Below the pieces are notes generated by a model that had not been told where the DNA came from, searched no databases, and worked only from the letters and a program-made list of their open reading frames with translations. Position numbers and translations under genes: made by a program. Below are positions 1 to 10,706 of a stretch of 64,000 bases of DNA, in pieces; position 1 is the first letter of the stretch, and every line of letters starts with the position of its first letter. Location: assembly GCA_033964015.1 (NCBI GenBank), contig CM066913.1, positions 7,744,953-7,808,952 on the forward strand, given 5' to 3'. The stretch comes from Scolanthus callimorphus. Lineage: Eukaryota; Cnidaria; Anthozoa; Actiniaria; Edwardsiidae.

Positions 1-18
1 TCAGACATGTATACTTAC

Positions 19-1284
19 TGGCATGACTAGGGCAGATAAGCAGTTGCTGAATTTTTCAAAAACTTCATCTGTAATAACAGTACCTGATTGGATATCCTAT
101 GACAAAGGCAGACATAATTGCCATAAAAATTATACTCCTCTTTTAGCAGTTCATATTACAAACAGTGACATATTCTGAGATAGCTTGACAAATACTATCG
201 GTAGCGATGGGTCCCTAAAATATCAAGAGTCTCGCCAAATTTTAGCAGAGTCTCGGAATCTCGAAATTTTTAACGTGCGTCTCGGAACCTCGGATTTTCA
301 CTCTCAAACTTCTAATACAGTGAATATATGAGCTGAGATTTTCTCTCCGTCTCGGGCTCGGATTTTAAACTGCCAGTCTCGGCGTCTCGGCAAGTCTCGG
401 ATTTACCCATCGTTACCCCTAATACTGCCACTCAAGAATCAGCCAACAGATGTAAACAATTCTTGGTAGTTGGTACTTGGTACTACACCATAGGACAGTG
501 TGACATAAAAACAATACCATAAATGCACAACTTTGTTATCAAGAAGCAAGGATACATTTTGGCATGAGGATAGTTTCATCAACAGAAGGATGCCAGAAGG
601 GGGTCCATGACATACCACTGTAGCTAGAGAAGGGCTGATATCCAGACAGAAGACAAATCGATATCTTCTGCCAATAAAGGTAATATGTGTAGATGGTACT
701 AGTCGGTATTTCCTGTGTTTGTTGCCAAGGGAGTGACTTCCCTTGGATAACACTGACAGAAGCTCCAATTCAGCATTAGAAGCAAGCTAAAAAAGAGAAC
801 AAGAGCAATAACAAGTGAGTACATTGTACACAAAATCTCCCATTTTTTAAACCAACATTATATTTCACAGATACAGCTATTTAGTGTGTGGTTCCAAAAA
901 ATACCCATACCCCCCAATGGAAGGGTGTTGAAAAGTGACCCCCCACCCCTCTGGAATTTCCGAAGAAAAATACAGTATTTGTATGTAAAAGATCAGGTAA
1001 ATTGGATATGGATAATTGGATATGGCTAAAACACACATTATGTAATAATTGTTTGATCAGATGTTTCCTCCTTGCACTTGAAGAATTTAAGCGACACAGT
1101 AGCCTTATATACCAGTACACAATAAGGTGTCTATTGGTCCTAAAGCATAAAAACTCACCAGTTCTTCTTGTGGCTTGGCCTGGGGAAGAATTGAGTTAAA
1201 CTGCTGAAAGAACCACTGGCCCCTAATACTCCTGGAGATCCGATATTCCTTTCCCATGAGAAGAAACACTTGGCCTGCATCTTC
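19..1284 (-). CDS. SZT2: SZT2 (KICSTOR complex subunit), N-terminal exons, partial
   Basis: Three minus-strand coding exons are visible: 1159-1284, 616-786 and 19-96. All are bounded by AG acceptors and GT donors and all have lengths divisible by 3 (42, 57 and 26 codons). The first contains EDAGQVFLLMGKEYRISR, close to the start of vertebrate SZT2 (EEAGQVFLLM..YRISR). The second carries a block ending LVPSTHITFIG..YRFVF.LDISPS, and the third DEVFEKFSNCLSALVMP, both collinear with SZT2. SZT2 is a very large protein that, with KPTN, ITFG2 and KICS2, forms KICSTOR, which recruits GATOR1 to lysosomes and restrains mTORC1 when amino acids are scarce. The gene continues past the left edge. The exon with the initiator Met lies upstream (above 1284) and is not securely identified. 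Confidence 0.88.
202..416. repeat. inverted-repeat element with internal TCTCGG words
   Basis: The ends are GTAGCGATGGGT and ACCCATCGTTAC, an 11/12 inverted match. The interior is built from many GTCTCGG / CTCGGATTTT words. It lies in the SZT2 intron between the exons at 19-96 and 616-786. The element at 44393-44632 has a similar interior, so this looks like one MITE superfamily; no coding capacity. Confidence 0.6.
890..966. repeat. GGAAGGGTGTTG..AAAGTGACCCC repeat fragment
   Basis: GTGTGGTTCCAAAAAATACC followed by a C-run, then GGAAGGGTGTTGAAAAGTGACCCCCC (split here as GGAAGGGTGTTG and AAAAGTGACC) and CTCTGGAATTTCC. The same words recur at 7757-7860 inside a MED8 intron, with the GTGTGGTTCCA end inverted. 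It lies in an SZT2 intron. Confidence 0.5.
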
Positions 1285-1756
1285 CTATTAATAAAGTTTC
1301 AGTCACACCAGTATTGCTTAAAGCATTCATTCTGAGTGTCTAATTCCATTGTCTTCCTGAAACAAGTGGGCTATGGTGAAGAACTGATATACTACTTCGT
1401 GGAATACTCTGTAGAATGGATTCAGACATACACAAAAAAATCCCTAAAACACATGCACAAAAACACTAAAGGCAAATTTCCCAGTTTAGAGACTTACACT
1501 GTTTTTACTTACAATGTTTTTTATTTACAATGTTTATAAATGACTTTTTATTAAAATTAATGGAAACTTTTCAACTTGGAAAATATTAGAATCCCAAGTT
1601 TCTGACAATGTTTTGGAATCTGGCTTTTTACACCAAGAATGTTCTGTACATGAGTTTTGACAGGGCTCGGAATTGTGACTGCATCAGTTGCAACACAGGT
1701 TCCCCAAACTCCATGGAAGTTTGAAATAATTATTTGAATAAGAAGTGCTTTAAATA

Positions 1757-2176
1757 CCATAATATTTGTTATTGACTTCACTTACGTGAGCCTGTGCTTT
1801 GCTACCAACTGTAACAAATAATTGTACAATAATAAACTTTCATTCAGTCATCCTGTACATTTGATAAATTGAGTTTTGAGTCCATTTTTAGCGATTTATG
1901 TTTCACCCCTCTCTCCTCTATAAAATGCCTTTCCAAGGTTGGAGACCACCTGAGCGAAAACAGCCATAAATTTGAAAGAAACGCTTGAGTCTGCTCAAAA
2001 TCGCCACTGAGCGACAGCAAATTTTTACTCAAATTAATTATCAAATGTACAGGATGACTGAAAGAAATATTATCATAAGTACAATTATTTCTCTTACAGA
2101 AAGGATGTGTGATGACTCACTATAGTTGCTAGCGAAGCACAGTTCACATAAGTGAAGTCAATAACAAACATTGCGG
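1757..2176. repeat. MITE-like inverted repeat, about 420 bp
   Basis: The left arm begins with ATTTGTTATTGACTTCACTT and the right arm ends with AAGTGAAGTCAATAACAAA. A second matching pair lies further in (CAGTCATCCTGTACATTTGA near 1840 and its complement near 2040). There is no coding capacity. It lies upstream of SZT2 exon 1159-1284, probably in its first intron. Confidence 0.65.
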
Positions 2177-2250
2177 AACCACTTCAGCTTTATTTAATAA
2201 TTATTTTAAACTCCCAGAGCTTGGGAAACCTGTGGTTGCAAAAGTGATCC

Positions 2251-2596
2251 GGGGCGCTTTCCATTTGGCAAAAATCCCGGAATTTTCGGTTAGAAGTCAA
2301 ATGGAAAGCGCCAAACCCGGGAAAAAGTTTCGGAAATTTGGGACAACCTTTTGAGCATACCCCAAAAGTGGGAATTTTCGGAGAACTCGGAATTTCCAGG
2401 AATTTGTCGCTTTCCATTTGATTTCTGACCGAAATTCCCGGAAATTCCGGGTCAAATGGAAAGCGGTGCAGACCGTTCTCGGACTTTCGTCCAATCGTGG
2501 CTGTTCTCGTGAATTACCGGATTGAGACCTTTCCATTTGACTCAGAGAACTACTGGGAATTCAAACCGGGATTTTTTGCCAAATGGAAAGCGCCCC
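2251..2596. repeat. MITE-like element with repeated CTTTCCATTTG words
   Basis: The terminal inverted repeats are GGGGCGCTTTCCATTTGGC and GCCAAATGGAAAGCGCCCC, perfect over 19 bases. The interior carries several further copies of the CTTTCCATTTG word in both orientations and many TTCCCGGAA words. No target-site duplication is evident. Confidence 0.7.
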
Positions 2597-3289
2597 AGAA
2601 TTTTTCCACTTTGTGACATAAAAATATCAATTAGTCACAAAATATCCAACAATTCATGTTTGATGAATGTTCTCATAGTTGAGTAATGTTGGTGACTGCT
2701 GGGGACAGATGCCCCACAGATGAAAAGAAGTCATCTTTCAGCATCTGCTAGACACATGCCAGCAAGACTCAACAAAAGGTAAGATGCTGACAATTTGCAA
2801 GGGACCAAAAACAGCTTGGACTACCAATCAAAGTACCATGATAAGAGTATGCTGCTGATACATTTCAAGGGTTTGGTGCTTGACAAAATCATTGGTGGCC
2901 ACCAATCAACCTGGTGAACCTCCTTGTGGCGTACATGTATGTGTAAAGCTACCGTCATCAGTATAGGGTCGACAGCGATACTGGTAGCTCCATTTGTACC
3001 ACTACATTTAAGATGAGTATCTATTGAAAGTGATAATCTTATTTCATCGTGAGACTTTTGTGCGTTACTAATTTGTGAATTATTTTCACACTGGACTTCT
3101 CAAATCTCAGTTCTTCAACTCTGGAAGCGCGCGCTTTTTCGTACCTCAATACTGGCTTGTTCCCTCTCTTCAGAACTCATTGTTGTCATGAAATACCTTC
3201 TACAAGGAACAGTTGATCATGTTGTGTGCTAAGTAGTAGAATTTGCCTCATTTTTGCCGTAAAACAGCATCACTCTTTCCACCACAGCG

Positions 3290-3319
3290 TTACTTTTCGA
3301 CTTTCGTGAAGTCGGCCAT
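3290..3319 (-). other. candidate first coding exon of SZT2
   Basis: An ATG at 3319 (minus) opens a short frame, M-A-D-F-T-K-V-E, in a CpG-rich stretch, followed by AAAA and GTAACG, a plausible donor. Human SZT2 also begins with a very short acidic peptide before its AGQVFLLM block. As written, the donor leaves phase 2, while the exon at 1284 needs phase 0. One extra A in the A4 run would fix the phase. This is a suggestion only; a different upstream exon is possible. Confidence 0.25.
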
Positions 3320-4786
3320 ATTTACTTCCTCTCATGGGGATGACCGCTGTATTGAATTGAACCACAGGAAGACCGAGATATCTTTCACTTTTCAGATGAC
3401 ATGACATTGTTGACATACCATACATTAGACTGCTTGCAGCCCCTTCTTCGGCGAACGTCCGTAAATGGAGGGAAATTTTTTTGTGGGGTTCTAGCAGGTT
3501 TTTATTCGTGAAATGTTCGGGTTAACTCTGGTGTAATAACCATTCCCAGAGGACACATTTGTGTTCAGTTCTTATTTCAGTGGTGTAAGTTTGTTCAAAC
3601 TTGAATGAAACTTTTCTCAGCTCAAATCTTTCGAATTAAAATTATCCCTACACATAATAGTAAGTAATCTGTAATAGAACCAAAAAAATCGAGACCGAGA
3701 CGATCAAATATTGCTTCTCATACATTGTCTGTATTTTGCGTTAATTTGTGAGAAAACGAGACTGTGAGACAGCCCCGGGGGGGGGGGGGGGGGGGCTCCC
3801 CATATTTTCAAATTTGCTGTTTGCCACACCCAATTTTGCCTTAGGGTCAAAATCAATTTTCCCGACGAGCACCCCCGTCTAAAATATTGGGAGTGTCCCC
3901 CCCCCCCCATGGCCGCGATGGCGGCTTTGTCCCTCGCTGAAAAAATCGCTTGAATTAGAACTTAGGCAAAGGTGAATCTTTTCCAACAAAAACACGCCCA
4001 CTTGAGAGATTTAATTCTTCTCTTCGGGTGTGTGTCCTTCGTTTTGCGATACAGCGTAAGGATTTACACTTTGAGAATAATATTATTCATGGCTTTGCTT
4101 TGTGTAAATTTGTCACTCATTTCGCCTTAGCGTGCGAACAGGATAGCAAGGCACTGGTGTACGTTTGTTCGAGCTGAAATTTTTTCTCAACTTAAAGCTT
4201 TCGAATAACAATTATCCTTATAACTTAGCCCAGGTGAATCTTTTCCAACCAAACACGCTCACTGTCGAGATTTCCACCTTCTCTGCAGGTCTGTGAACTT
4301 CTTTTGGTGACACAGCTTCAGGCCTAAGCGGATTGAGTGAGAACGATTTAGCCAATCAGAAACGTTTGCGCAGACAACCCGATTATAATAGTATAGATAA
4401 TAATAATGATTGTTTATTTCAACCTTCTCCCAGCAAATTACAAAACTTGCATACTTTATATTAATAAATATCAAATATTAAATATATAATTCCTATGTAT
4501 TTAGACAGGCGAATGTACTTTTTCTAGGTTTTGTTTACATTTTATTATTGAAAATTTGGTTTAAAGCTTAGCTAGTCCTTATAAGTTCAACAGAAAATTC
4601 TCAAAGCCTGTGTGAAATCACCCAGAGCTTTTCACTCGTTTGATTGACGGAAGCCAAACTGTGGTTTGTTAGTTGGTGTAGAGTTTGAAGAATTATGAAA
4701 ATTGCAGTAAACCAACCATATAGCAGCTGGTGTTGTCTGAATTAATTCATTTTGCTCTGATTGACTTAGGTGTATGTAAGTTTGCC
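3320..4786. other. intergenic region between SZT2 and RXYLT1
   Basis: Both flanking genes are on the minus strand. Apart from the palindrome at 3773-3910, I see no exon-like frame with splice sites. The two stretches near 3960-4020 and 4200-4260 share words (GGTGAATCTTTTCCAAC.AAACACGC), so the segment contains an imperfect local duplication. Confidence 0.5.
3773..3910. repeat. short G-run/C-run inverted repeat
   Basis: A run of 19 G (3777-3795) followed by CTCCCCATATTTTCAAA is mirrored by TAAAATATTGGGAGTGT and a run of 12 C ending at 3908. It is a small imperfect palindrome, probably a MITE remnant. Confidence 0.5.
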
Positions 4787-4821
4787 TTTATTTGTTCACC
4801 TCATTTAAAATCTGCTTTATT
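4787..4821 (-). terminator. poly(A) signals of RXYLT1
   Basis: TTTATT on the plus strand at 4816-4821 and 4787-4792 reads AATAAA on the minus strand, about 130-160 nt past the RXYLT1 stop codon. Confidence 0.6.
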
Positions 4822-4948
4822 TAATTCATATACATTGTAAGAATTGATGATCACATTAAAAGATGAAAATGGAATTGTAAATTGTAGGTGCTGTATAAAA
4901 GTTGCATAAAAGGTTATAGGTTTAAACAATAAGGGAGCCTGTTAGTCT

Positions 4949-6118
4949 TCAAGCAAATTTCTTTGTAAGTACTTCCACAAAATGAAGTCTTAATTGCTCT
5001 TTAAATCTGTTGTACCAACTCAAAATTCCCTTTCTCCGGTCTGCACGCTCATGGACAGTTAAAGATTGCTCCTTTTCAATAATTTTTGGAAGTTCTGTCC
5101 AGTCTCTGATAAAAATAAAAGGAGCTTTATATTTCTTCAATATGTGAAGAGGAGAAGTTACTTGGCTTTTCCCACACCTTCCAGGAGTCATTACATCTTC
5201 AATAACAGGAACAGAACCATATGAACATGCCTCATAAATCCTATAACATTCAGAATTTACACCAACTGGGGAAAGGGTAAGATCACTGTTGGCAAGTGCA
5301 TAATAATACTGTTCTCTTGTTGATTTTGACTCATTAGGCAGCCAGCTCTGCCTATAATGAATGTAGCATACTCCATCCGCCTTATATCTAAATACATCAA
5401 TAACTTTCTTAAGCATCATACGTGATGAGTCATTGTACATAGTGCCTAGAAAATTGCAAATATATTTTCTTGGTTTCTCAACCTCCACAGATATCGGTGG
5501 TATATTTGTGAAGTTTCTATATGTAGCCACTCCTAGGGGCCACTGAAATATGGTCTTATCATCCCTATATGGAATGTCATAGACAATAAAGGCTAATTTA
5601 ACTGGGCCTCCACCTTTTTCTAGGTAGGGAAGAAACCAATCATTGTCACAAGCCTCATTGCCCAGTAAAACCACTGCAACATTCTTTAGTGATTTCAGCA
5701 TTTGCAACGAGTCTAGCCAGGTCTTGGCAAATTCCACTTTCTTTGGTTCACGACCATTTAGAACAATAACGAGATTTTTAGTTCTCTTGGGGACCCTATC
5801 AGGAACTACACCTGGGCCCGTCCGGAATTTGAACCTAATGGAACCAATAGTCTTTTCTCCATAGCTCCACACTCCACTGAGTCTGCCTTCTTTGGTTCCT
5901 TTAAGAATGTGCTCCCATAGATACAACCCTATCGCAGCTTTTCCCCAAACTTCGACATCAATCTTCGGAACTGCCTTCAGTGGCGGCAAAACAGCTGTGA
6001 GGTACTGATTACTAGTATCTTGGCCTTCTCCTTTTCCCCATCTGGAAAGCAGCTGATTTGTTGTGTAAACAGTTATTAAGGAGTACACCAGAAGCAACCG
6101 AAAATATAATATTTCCAT
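4949..6118 (-). CDS. RXYLT1: RXYLT1 (TMEM5), ribitol-5-phosphate xylosyltransferase 1
   Basis: Single-exon, intact gene of 389 residues. It transfers xylose from UDP-xylose to the ribitol-phosphate unit of the core M3 O-mannose glycan on alpha-dystroglycan, a Golgi step in matriglycan assembly. Recognition rests on blocks nearly identical to human RXYLT1: VEVWGKAAIGLYLWEH, VVLLGNE.CDN, FQWPLGVATYRNF, CNFLGT.Y..SSR and PVGVNSECYRIYEACSYGS followed by VPVIEDVMT, the last two being the exostosin-like glycosyltransferase region. I chose the Met at 6118 because it is followed at once by a hydrophobic segment (YFRLLLVYSLITVY), the expected type II signal anchor. A Met 34 codons upstream (6220) keeps the frame open but would put a long polar tail before the anchor. 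The gene is divergent from MED8. Confidence 0.93.
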   Translation of the reverse strand: MEILYFRLLLVYSLITVYTTNQLLSRWGKGEGQDTSNQYLTAVLPPLKAVPKIDVEVWGKAAIGLYLWEHILKGTKEGRLSGVWSYGEKTIGSIRFKFRTGPGVVPDRVPKRTKNLVIVLNGREPKKVEFAKTWLDSLQMLKSLKNVAVVLLGNEACDNDWFLPYLEKGGGPVKLAFIVYDIPYRDDKTIFQWPLGVATYRNFTNIPPISVEVEKPRKYICNFLGTMYNDSSRMMLKKVIDVFRYKADGVCYIHYRQSWLPNESKSTREQYYYALANSDLTLSPVGVNSECYRIYEACSYGSVPVIEDVMTPGRCGKSQVTSPLHILKKYKAPFIFIRDWTELPKIIEKEQSLTVHERADRRKGILSWYNRFKEQLRLHFVEVLTKKFA

Positions 6119-6257
6119 TTTGTTAGGAAAGAAATTCGAATGGCGCGTCCGCCATATTGGATTCTTGCCATCTAGGACGCATGCGTAGTTTGTGTTTAGA
6201 ATTCGCCGCTGGTCAAACACTCGAGTTCAATTTGAATTTTATACTTTTCTGAGTATA
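6119..6257. promoter_or_regulatory. bidirectional promoter of RXYLT1 and MED8
   Basis: Only 139 bp separate the two start codons, so the core promoters must lie here or within the 5' UTRs. The segment carries CGCGTCCGCCATATTGG and TGCCATCT, both containing a GCCAT core as in YY1-type initiator sites. No TATA box is evident. The YY1 assignment is inference. Confidence 0.55.
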
Positions 6258-9200
6258 ATGAAGATGCAGGTTAGTGTCTTAAAATAATATCTTTTATCGA
6301 TAGGAGTCAGATTTCAGTGCCAAATGTTTTCCCTCTGTGTCTTTGTTTTCTCTGTAAATTATAAACCAAGTCGCTTTGTGTGGTTTCTTTTCTTTTCTTA
6401 ACACTAACAGCAAGAGGAAAAGCTGATCGAAGCCTCGTTGGAAGCAATCACAAGTCGTGTCCAAGAAGTGAGAGATTCGGTTCATTCCTTTTTGGCCAAG
6501 CTTGAACGGGAACAAATGAATTGGTGTGTGATAACCCCATTGTGTAGTCCTGAAAATTTGATTCTCTTATTTCTTTACTCGTTAGTAAGTTAATAAAACT
6601 TACTCAAATTGCATTTGATGATAGCGTGGATCGAGATTTTGGGACGACTTCACAGAGTTGTTATTAAACCTTGTGATCTAGAAGTTCGATCTCTGATAGC
6701 TGATTCATCACTGCACCTTGAAGCACTATGGTGTCTCTGGGAAACCGATTGCCAGACTTGGCATGAAGCAACATCAACAATTATTAATCACATGGACTCT
6801 ATCAAACGTGATTGATGTACACCTCTGCAGGTCCCTTAATGAATTTGTGACTGAATAAATCACCAAAAAGTAATCACAGAAAGGGGTGGTAAAATAAAAT
6901 AGGTTGTGAATGGAAAATCTAAGACTAATGTAGGGCATCTCCCTTTTTAATGTACCCCCCCTCCCCCTATTGAGGATTAATTGCGATTTCTACCCCCTCA
7001 GAAAAAAAACATCAAAGGTTCCAACAGCATTTTTGGCTTTACCCCCTCAGAAAAGCAGCAAGATCAAAGGATTTTAACCAATTTACCCCCTTGGAAACTA
7101 AAAAAAAGCGCTGTGATTCAAAGACTCTTGGAAATTATCTTGACTCTTTAATACATCTACATCTACTTTATTGACTGATAAAACCATTCCGGTATCACAT
7201 CAGTATAAAAAAAAATATACAAATCTATCTAGATAATATATAATACATGGAATAAATCTATAAATAATAATTTAAAATACATTCTCTAAAATAACTCTAT
7301 AAGTTTTCAATACATGGTCTTGACTAGTGTTAAACAAATGCAGTGTCTAGGATACCAGGCAACCCATAGCTTCTCCTCAATTATTTTAGAAAATAGACCA
7401 TGAGTGTTGGTTCAGCTTGGGTTTGAAGCCCCACCAACATCCTACACAACAGCCTGGCACTCAGCCTACTATGAGCTAACTGGTCATCAGCTAAACATTG
7501 CTTAATTGATTGGTTTCAAAGTTGCTGTTGTTGGTAAACATCCAGGGGCTTATGTTTTTGTACAAAATATGACTTTTTCAGGCCATCAGTGTTGGACAAC
7601 TTCGCTTTGTTATCAGGTCAGAACATGATATTGACAACTTCTGCATTGGCTGTTGGTGTACCATACTTGGGTTTTTGATCCTATTATATGCTATTAAATA
7701 CATGTTTTTCATTGAATTACAAGAAATGACTTCAAAGACATACTCCAAAAGCATACTCCACGGAAGGGTGTTGCAAAGTGACCCCACACCCTTCTGGAAT
7801 TTCCAATCCCTTCTGTGTGTGTGTGTGGGGGGGGGGGATTTTTTCTGGAACCACACAATATGGAATGATGGCTGAATGTTTGTTATTTTTAACAGGTCAA
7901 GTCAGCACCCTTATGAAACTGCTGAAGGGAGAGAAGACCCCTGCTCTTAGAAATCTTGTTCTGTTGCCTGTGTTGGTCCAACAAGAGCCTGATGGTGATC
8001 TACAGAAACTCAGTCATGGCAGGATACAAGCATTTAACCATGAAGTCGGTAAGACAGGGATGACTGAACAAGGATGCACATACCTTTATCCACTTACCTG
8101 AGAAATCTCTTGAATCCTTGTATCCATGGCCAGGGCAGGCACACTTGTGACATAACGACATAAGAAAAATATCATGCAAACAAATTTAGTGGTTTCCAAA
8201 CATTGAAGTACACAAAAATAACATAAGATTGCTTTGGTGAAGTAATCTAATGATGATCCATGGAAAAATACTGATTATTCAAATTATTTTCCCAGGATTT
8301 TTTCGTTGCAACACAACGTCATGTTGTTATGTCGCTAGTGTGCAACGGGCTTTAGTGTTACAGTGATGGCCTCACTGCTGTTATCCGGATCAATTCCAGG
8401 ATGGGAGTGGGACACAGGAAATTTTCTTTCTGCTCAGGTCAAAGTCGAAGAGATGTGACACACATAAACTAGACAGCAGAACAAAGTTGAACTCACAGTA
8501 TGGGCCTACAATGTAGAAATTATAATATTGTGAACTAATGCAGGGCTATAGTGCAGCTCTCTTTCCTGACCCAACCCAAAGAGAATTTCAAGTAAAGTTC
8601 CCACCCTTTGGAAATCTGTTGCAATCCCAGCAACATATTATACAGGAACCCCAGGGGGGTACTCGGATATAAAAATGATGGGGGGGTCCGACGTATTTTT
8701 GGGGTATGAAATTTCTAGTAAAGAATTTTTTTGGTTTGAACTACAAGGTATTTTTTTGCGGGATTCAAAATTTCAGGTATTTTTTTGGGTTAAAACTTCT
8801 GACAGGCTAGATTTGATCATCAAAATACTGCCTTAGACATAAGCTATTTCCTGGAAACATAAGCATGCAGCTCGGCCCCATCATAAAAAAGTTGGGTATT
8901 TTGGGGGTATCAAATTTTGGGAGCAGGTATTGTTTTGGGTATAGAATTTATGGCTTGGGTATTTTAGGGGGTATGAAGTTTGGAGCCCCGTCCCCCCCCC
9001 CCCCCCCCCCCCCAGTCTTTTTTATATCCGAGTAAACCCCCTGGGACAGGAACTCTACTTTTCACTCTTTTTTTGGCAGTCCCTGACTATCTGAGAACAA
9101 AGTATGAGCCAGAAGTGGAAGAAGCAGAACAATCCTTGTCTACAGCAGCAGGCAGTTTTACACAGGAAAGTTCTCAGGTAGATTTGTTATACACTCCTTC

Positions 9201-9607
9201 AAAAATTCTACATTCAGGAATCAAGCTTCAAACTGACAGCAAATAAACCACAGCTGTGATCTGTGTCATCCCTCATTCATTCATTCATTATCGGTTTATT
9301 TTCACCCACTTGCAGGCTACATTATAGACTGAATTGCTGGGGAAAGTCAGCTACAATAATTAATTACATACAGTACAGCTGTTATTGAAATCGATCCCTG
9401 CTGAATTTCCTTAACATGCATTGTTTGTTTGTTTGTTATCAAGAAACAAATAAATCACCTCAATGAGCTACTCCTGACACTCACAGAGATGATCACAAGT
9501 GCCAAGGAAGACTGGGAAGGGGAGCAGAATTTAGGTAAGTCACAGACGCCTGGAAGAAAGAAGCAGCTTACAGGATTACAACTTTGGCCTCCTTTATTTT
9601 CAATTTG

Positions 9608-9645
<38 letters not shown>

Positions 9646-10657
9646 TGGAGATCCTGGATCTGCCCCTGTATATATGATGACACTGTAGCCTGGGAATGTT
9701 AAAACTAGAACTAGAAAATATAGAAAACAATGAAAGACAAGATATCTTATCTCTATCTCTCTTGTAGCTTCTCGTAATGCATCAACTATGAATCCCGACA
9801 TTGGGTCTCTGGTAGGAGCTGTAACTTTTGGTAAAGGTAATATAAAATAACCAGTTGATTCTATTTTAATCATTTTAATAAGAAATTTTTGTTATCCAGT
9901 GGATTCCTTGTTTACCCTTGAGCCATTTCTCTATTTTCAGGCTTAAAAACAAACAAACCACCAAAATCACGAGGTTCTAGTTCTAGCTCTGAGCTACCAG
10001 GTAATAAACAAAGCCGAACACAAACACATTGCTTTGTCTTTGTTTACTTGATTCGTAATCATAGCATCTACTATTACAAGTTTTTTTATCAACAGTAAAA
10101 TGTGCTACCCAGGTGGCAAAATGGAGTTAAAAAAACTTTTTGGTATTGAAAATGGCGGCGAAGCACTGCATTATGGACAGCAAACACCATCTCAATTGTG
10201 TTTATGGTCAACATTCAGACTTTGTCGGTCTTTGGAAGCAGTCAAACGTCCCCCCCCCCCCCCCCCCACACACACACACAGAAGAGTTCTTCCGAGGGGG
10301 CATAGCAAATCACCTTTTCCGTGGGTTCTTCCGAGGGGGTGCAATAATAAAGCCTCTTCCGTGGGTTTTTCTGAGGGGTTGCAACCCCAAAAAGGCTCTT
10401 CCGTAGGTATTTCCGAGGGAGTAGAGCAAGAATTTCCGAGGGGTTTACTAAAGAAAATGGCCTCTTCCGTAGAGGGGGTGCGGCTAAAAAATGGAATGGC
10501 CCGATTCACCAATTTTCTTTGTTTTCTCCCCACAGCTTCTCCATGGTCAACAGGAAAGATGGACCAACCAGGGAAACTCCCCAGTTCCATTAAGACCGAA
10601 CTAAAAGCAGCAGGTAGCCCTCACCCATATGGAGGGCGCCATCCCAATAGAACCTAA
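6258..10657 (+). CDS. MED8: MED8, Mediator complex subunit 8 (nine exons)
   Basis: Coding exons: 6258-6269, 6411-6523, 7582-7616, 7896-8048, 9080-9177, 9444-9534, 9768-9836, 9941-10000 and 10536-10657. All have AG acceptors and GT donors with matching phases; the sum is 753 nt, giving 250 residues (human MED8 is 268). The N terminus reads MKMQ then QEEKLIEASLEAITSRV, matching human MQREEKQLEASLDAL; the third-codon Met is an alternative start. Further matches are WPSVLDNFALLSGQ, LKGEKTPALRN, VPDYLRTKYEPEVEE, SLVGAVTFGKG and the C-terminal GKLPSSIKTELKAAGSPHPY. MED8 belongs to the Mediator head module; its C-terminal part tethers MED18-MED20, and its N-terminal helices pack in the head. No frameshift is seen. 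Introns 4, 6 and 8 contain inverted or C-rich repeats. Confidence 0.95.
6953..7100. repeat. TACCCCCTC-word repeat in MED8 intron 2
   Basis: TGTACCCCCCCTCCCCCTAT (split), then four TTTACCCCCT / CTACCCCCTCAGAAAA words spaced about 45-60 bp apart. It resembles one end of the inverted element at 19589-19822 (TGTACCCCCCTCCCTATCGA), so it may be a truncated relative. Confidence 0.45.
7757..7860. repeat. GGAAGGGTGTTG repeat with GT/G tract, MED8 intron 3
   Basis: GGAAGGGTGTTGCAAAGTGACC and TCTGGAATTTCC match the fragment near 890-966. They are followed by a GTGTGTGTG tract, a run of G and TTCTGGAACCACACA, which is the inverted GTGTGGTTCCA end. Confidence 0.5.
8649..9045. repeat. MITE-like element in MED8 intron 4
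   Basis: The terminal inverted repeats are CCCAGGGGGGTACTCGGATA and TATCCGAGTAAACCCCCTGGG (21 bases, given here as TATCCGAGTAAACC plus CCCTGGG). The interior is rich in GGGTATTTTTTTGGG-type words and ends in a run of C at 8994-9013. Noncoding. Confidence 0.65.
9609..9645. repeat. 37-base C homopolymer in MED8 intron 6
   Basis: An unbroken run of 37 C lies 75 bp after the exon 6 donor. It is followed by TGGAGATCCTGGATCTGCCC, which resembles a transposon terminus. On the minus strand it is a G37 run that could form quadruplexes. The exact length is likely to be uncertain. Confidence 0.8.
10246..10485. repeat. CTTCCGAGGGG-word element in MED8 intron 8
   Basis: A C16-plus run and a (CA)n tract are followed by TTCCGAGGGGG, TTCCGTGGG and TTCCGTAG words repeated roughly every 25-50 bp, ending in GTAGAGGGGGTGCGGC. 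The open frames across it come from low complexity; the true exon 9 starts at 10536. Confidence 0.6.
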
Positions 10658-10700
10658 AGTGTTCTTGAAGTTACAAATGTAAATATTTTATGTAATTAGG

Positions 10701-10706
10701 ATTAAA
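10701..10706 (+). terminator. poly(A) signal of MED8
   Basis: ATTAAA, 44 nt past the MED8 stop codon. Only 371 bp separate the MED8 stop from the stop of the convergent receptor gene. Confidence 0.5.

Noticed and set aside
7675..8101. Independent small genes on the plus strand
   Set aside because: These frames read through MED8 intron 3, exon 4 and intron 4; only 7896-8048 is coding.
9455..9873. Glycine-rich minus-strand proteins
   Set aside because: They are translations of the C37 run and antisense MED8 exons.
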